From QEXZ01 sp034660015 (lineage in GTDB: Archaea; Halobacteriota; Syntropharchaeia; Alkanophagales; Methanospirareceae), in the NCBI GenBank assembly GCA_034660015.1, contig JAYEII010000090.1, forward strand, positions 1-7,476: a DNA stretch of 7,476 nt, read 5' to 3'. Each line of letters opens with the position of its first letter. Position 1 is the stretch's first letter. The notes below the pieces were generated by a model. The model worked only from the letters and a program-made list of their open reading frames with translations, did no database searches and was not told where the DNA came from. Shown piece by piece: positions 5,846 to 7,476 of the stretch. Made by a program: the position numbers and the translations under genes.

Positions 5846-7476
5846 ATGGAAAAGAGCTACAGCGCTAAGGATATTCAGGTGTTAAAAGACTTAACTGCGG
5901 TGCGAAAAAGACCTTCAATGTATATCGGCGATACCAGCACCCGCGGTCTTCATCATTTAGTGAATGAAGCGATAGACAACAGCGTAGACGAAGCGTTAAT
6001 CGGCTTCTGCACATCCATTGATGTGATAATTCATCATGATGATTCCGTAACGGTAGCGGACAATGGGCGGGGCATTCCCGTTGACCTGCACGAGGAATAC
6101 AAGCGCTCTGCGGTAGAAGTAGTAATGACGAAGCTGCATGCAGGCGGCAAATTCGGTGGTAAGGCTTACAAAGTGGCTGGGGGGCTGCACGGTGTCGGTA
6201 TTTCAGTTGTAAATGCGTTGTCCAAATGGATGGAGGTAGAGGTAAGTAGAAACGGGAGCATATATTTTCAGCGATACGAGGCTGGGAAACCCGTATGCGA
6301 ATTAAAAAATCTGGGCAGTTCAGGCAGAGATGGTGGTACCGGGACAAAGGTAACATTCAAACCCGACAGTGAGATTTTCGGCAGTTACCATTTCGATTTT
6401 AATGTTTTAGCAACGCGACTGAGAGAGCTGGCTTTTTTGAATCGCGGACTTTCGCTCCGCTTAACAGATGAAAGGACAGGTGATGAGAAGACATTTAAGT
6501 ATGACGGTGGTCTTGCTTCGTTCTTAGAACATATAAATAGAGATAAACGAGTGCTGCACAGACCCATTCTTTTTGAAGAGGAGCGGGATGGCGTTAAAGT
6601 GGAAATTGGGCTGCAGTATAATGACAGCTATACGGAGAACATCTTCTCGTTTGCTAACAATGTGAAGACCATAGAGGGTGGCAAGCATCTGAGTGGATTT
6701 AAAGCGGCGTTGACGAGGGTGTTTAACGAATACGGTAGAGCGAGTAGCATGCTTAAAAAAGTCAGTCTGGATGGCGAGGACGTGAGAGAAGGGCTTGCGG
6801 CGATAATAAGTATAAAGCTAAGAGACCCACAATTCGAGGGACAGACAAAGACAAAACTTGGAAATAGCGAGGTAAAGGGTATTGTAGAACCAATTGTGCG
6901 GGAACACCTGTGGGAGTTTTTGGACGAGAATCCAGGTGATGCGAATGCGATAATACGTAAAGCATTGGAAGCGTCAAGGGCTCGTGCAGCAGCACGGCAC
7001 GCACGTGAAATCGTAAGGAAGAAAGATTCTTTTATTGATTCGCTGCCCGGGAAGCTTGCGGACTGCTCGGAGAAAGACCCCGCGAAAAAGGAGATTTATA
7101 TCGTGGAGGGTGACTCAGCCGGCGGTTCCGCGAAACAGGCACGGGATAAGCACTTTCAGGCTATTCTGCCCATACGCGGTAAGATATTGAACGTGGAGAA
7201 GGCGAGGCTGGACAAGATATTAAAAAGCAATGAAATCCGTACGCTTGTTACTGCGCTGGGTGCGGGAATAGGCGAGGATTTTGAGCTGCAAAAAGTTCGC
7301 TATAATAGGGTAATCCTGATGAGTGATGCAGACGTGGACGGTGCGCATATAAGAACGCTATTGCTTACTTTCTTCTTTCGGTATATGCCGGAGTTAGTAA
7401 GCACGAACCACGTGTATATCGCGTTACCGCCGTTATATATGGTAAAGAAAGGCAAAGAAACGAGATATGCGTTTTC
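5846..7476 (+). CDS. gyrB: DNA gyrase subunit B, 3' end beyond the window
   Basis: The ATPase and TOPRIM subunit of the A2B2 gyrase that introduces negative supercoils in the nucleoid. 543 codons are present and no stop is reached; about the last 90 residues of a typical short GyrB are missing. Start MEKSYSAKDIQVLKDL aligns with the standard GyrB N-terminus. RKRPSMYIG (20-28), E41 and N45 of the NEAIDNSVDEA Bergerat motif, DNGRGIP (72-78), GGLHGVG (112-118) and GTGT (165-168) form the GHKL ATP site. QTKTKLG (333-339) is the transducer loop with the phosphate-sensing Lys. EGDSAGG (421-427) and SDADVDGAHIR (493-503) are the metal-binding TOPRIM motifs, and FRYMPELV leads to the C-terminal tail. 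GyrB is preferred over ParE because of the QAILPIRGKILNVEKAR and ALGAGIGEDFE blocks. gyrA is expected nearby to the right but is not visible. Confidence 0.95.
   Translation, partial: MEKSYSAKDIQVLKDLTAVRKRPSMYIGDTSTRGLHHLVNEAIDNSVDEALIGFCTSIDVIIHHDDSVTVADNGRGIPVDLHEEYKRSAVEVVMTKLHAGGKFGGKAYKVAGGLHGVGISVVNALSKWMEVEVSRNGSIYFQRYEAGKPVCELKNLGSSGRDGGTGTKVTFKPDSEIFGSYHFDFNVLATRLRELAFLNRGLSLRLTDERTGDEKTFKYDGGLASFLEHINRDKRVLHRPILFEEERDGVKVEIGLQYNDSYTENIFSFANNVKTIEGGKHLSGFKAALTRVFNEYGRASSMLKKVSLDGEDVREGLAAIISIKLRDPQFEGQTKTKLGNSEVKGIVEPIVREHLWEFLDENPGDANAIIRKALEASRARAAARHAREIVRKKDSFIDSLPGKLADCSEKDPAKKEIYIVEGDSAGGSAKQARDKHFQAILPIRGKILNVEKARLDKILKSNEIRTLVTALGAGIGEDFELQKVRYNRVILMSDADVDGAHIRTLLLTFFFRYMPELVSTNHVYIALPPLYMVKKGKETRYAF

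Noticed and set aside
5865..6356. 163-residue and other minus-strand frames within gyrB
   Set aside because: They lie wholly antisense to a clear GyrB coding sequence with all motifs intact.

Overview
The window looks archaeal, most likely from the Halobacteriota side of the euryarchaea (methanogen- or ANME-like). The evidence is a METTL5-type NPPF rRNA methyltransferase of the archaeal/eukaryal kind, TATA-box promoters placed about 25-35 nt upstream of starts, short or absent leaders, a T-rich tract instead of a classic terminator, and a K+-independent membrane pyrophosphatase next to a gyrase B gene. The lineage is inferred from family content, not from any search. A run of exactly 100 N and an unmerged contig overlap show that this is an assembled, probably metagenomic, scaffold.

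Layout. 1-141: a hairpin with a T-tract, then a 19-bp palindrome abutting a TATA box. 142-630 (+): small exported protein of unknown function. 728-1780 (+): membrane-anchored extracytoplasmic protein with an internal duplication. 1781-2521: about 740 bp with no convincing intact gene. It holds a broken reading frame (1794-2057), a cluster of three TGTCCCA sites and two weak short frames, and reads as a decayed accessory segment. 2522-3118 (-): METTL5-like N6-adenine rRNA methyltransferase. 3181-3273: an inverted pair of CAGATTAAC-type repeats. 3339-5674 (+): hppA, interrupted by an assembly gap. 5705-5733: a third copy of the same repeat. 5846-7476 (+): gyrB, running off the right end.

The central correction concerns hppA. 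The 127 bases before the N run (3471-3597) are identical to the 127 bases after it (3698-3824). Read literally, the gene is split and frame-shifted. If the gap and one copy are removed, a single in-frame 702-residue protein results, with all the M-PPase motifs.

The genes do not form an obvious pathway. The right half is housekeeping (rRNA modification, energy-conserving pyrophosphate hydrolysis, DNA supercoiling), each gene with its own promoter. The left half is accessory cell-surface material. I see no defence system, CRISPR array, complete insertion sequence, tRNA or rRNA. The most notable non-coding structures are the repeats flanking hppA and the TGTCCCA palindrome cluster.
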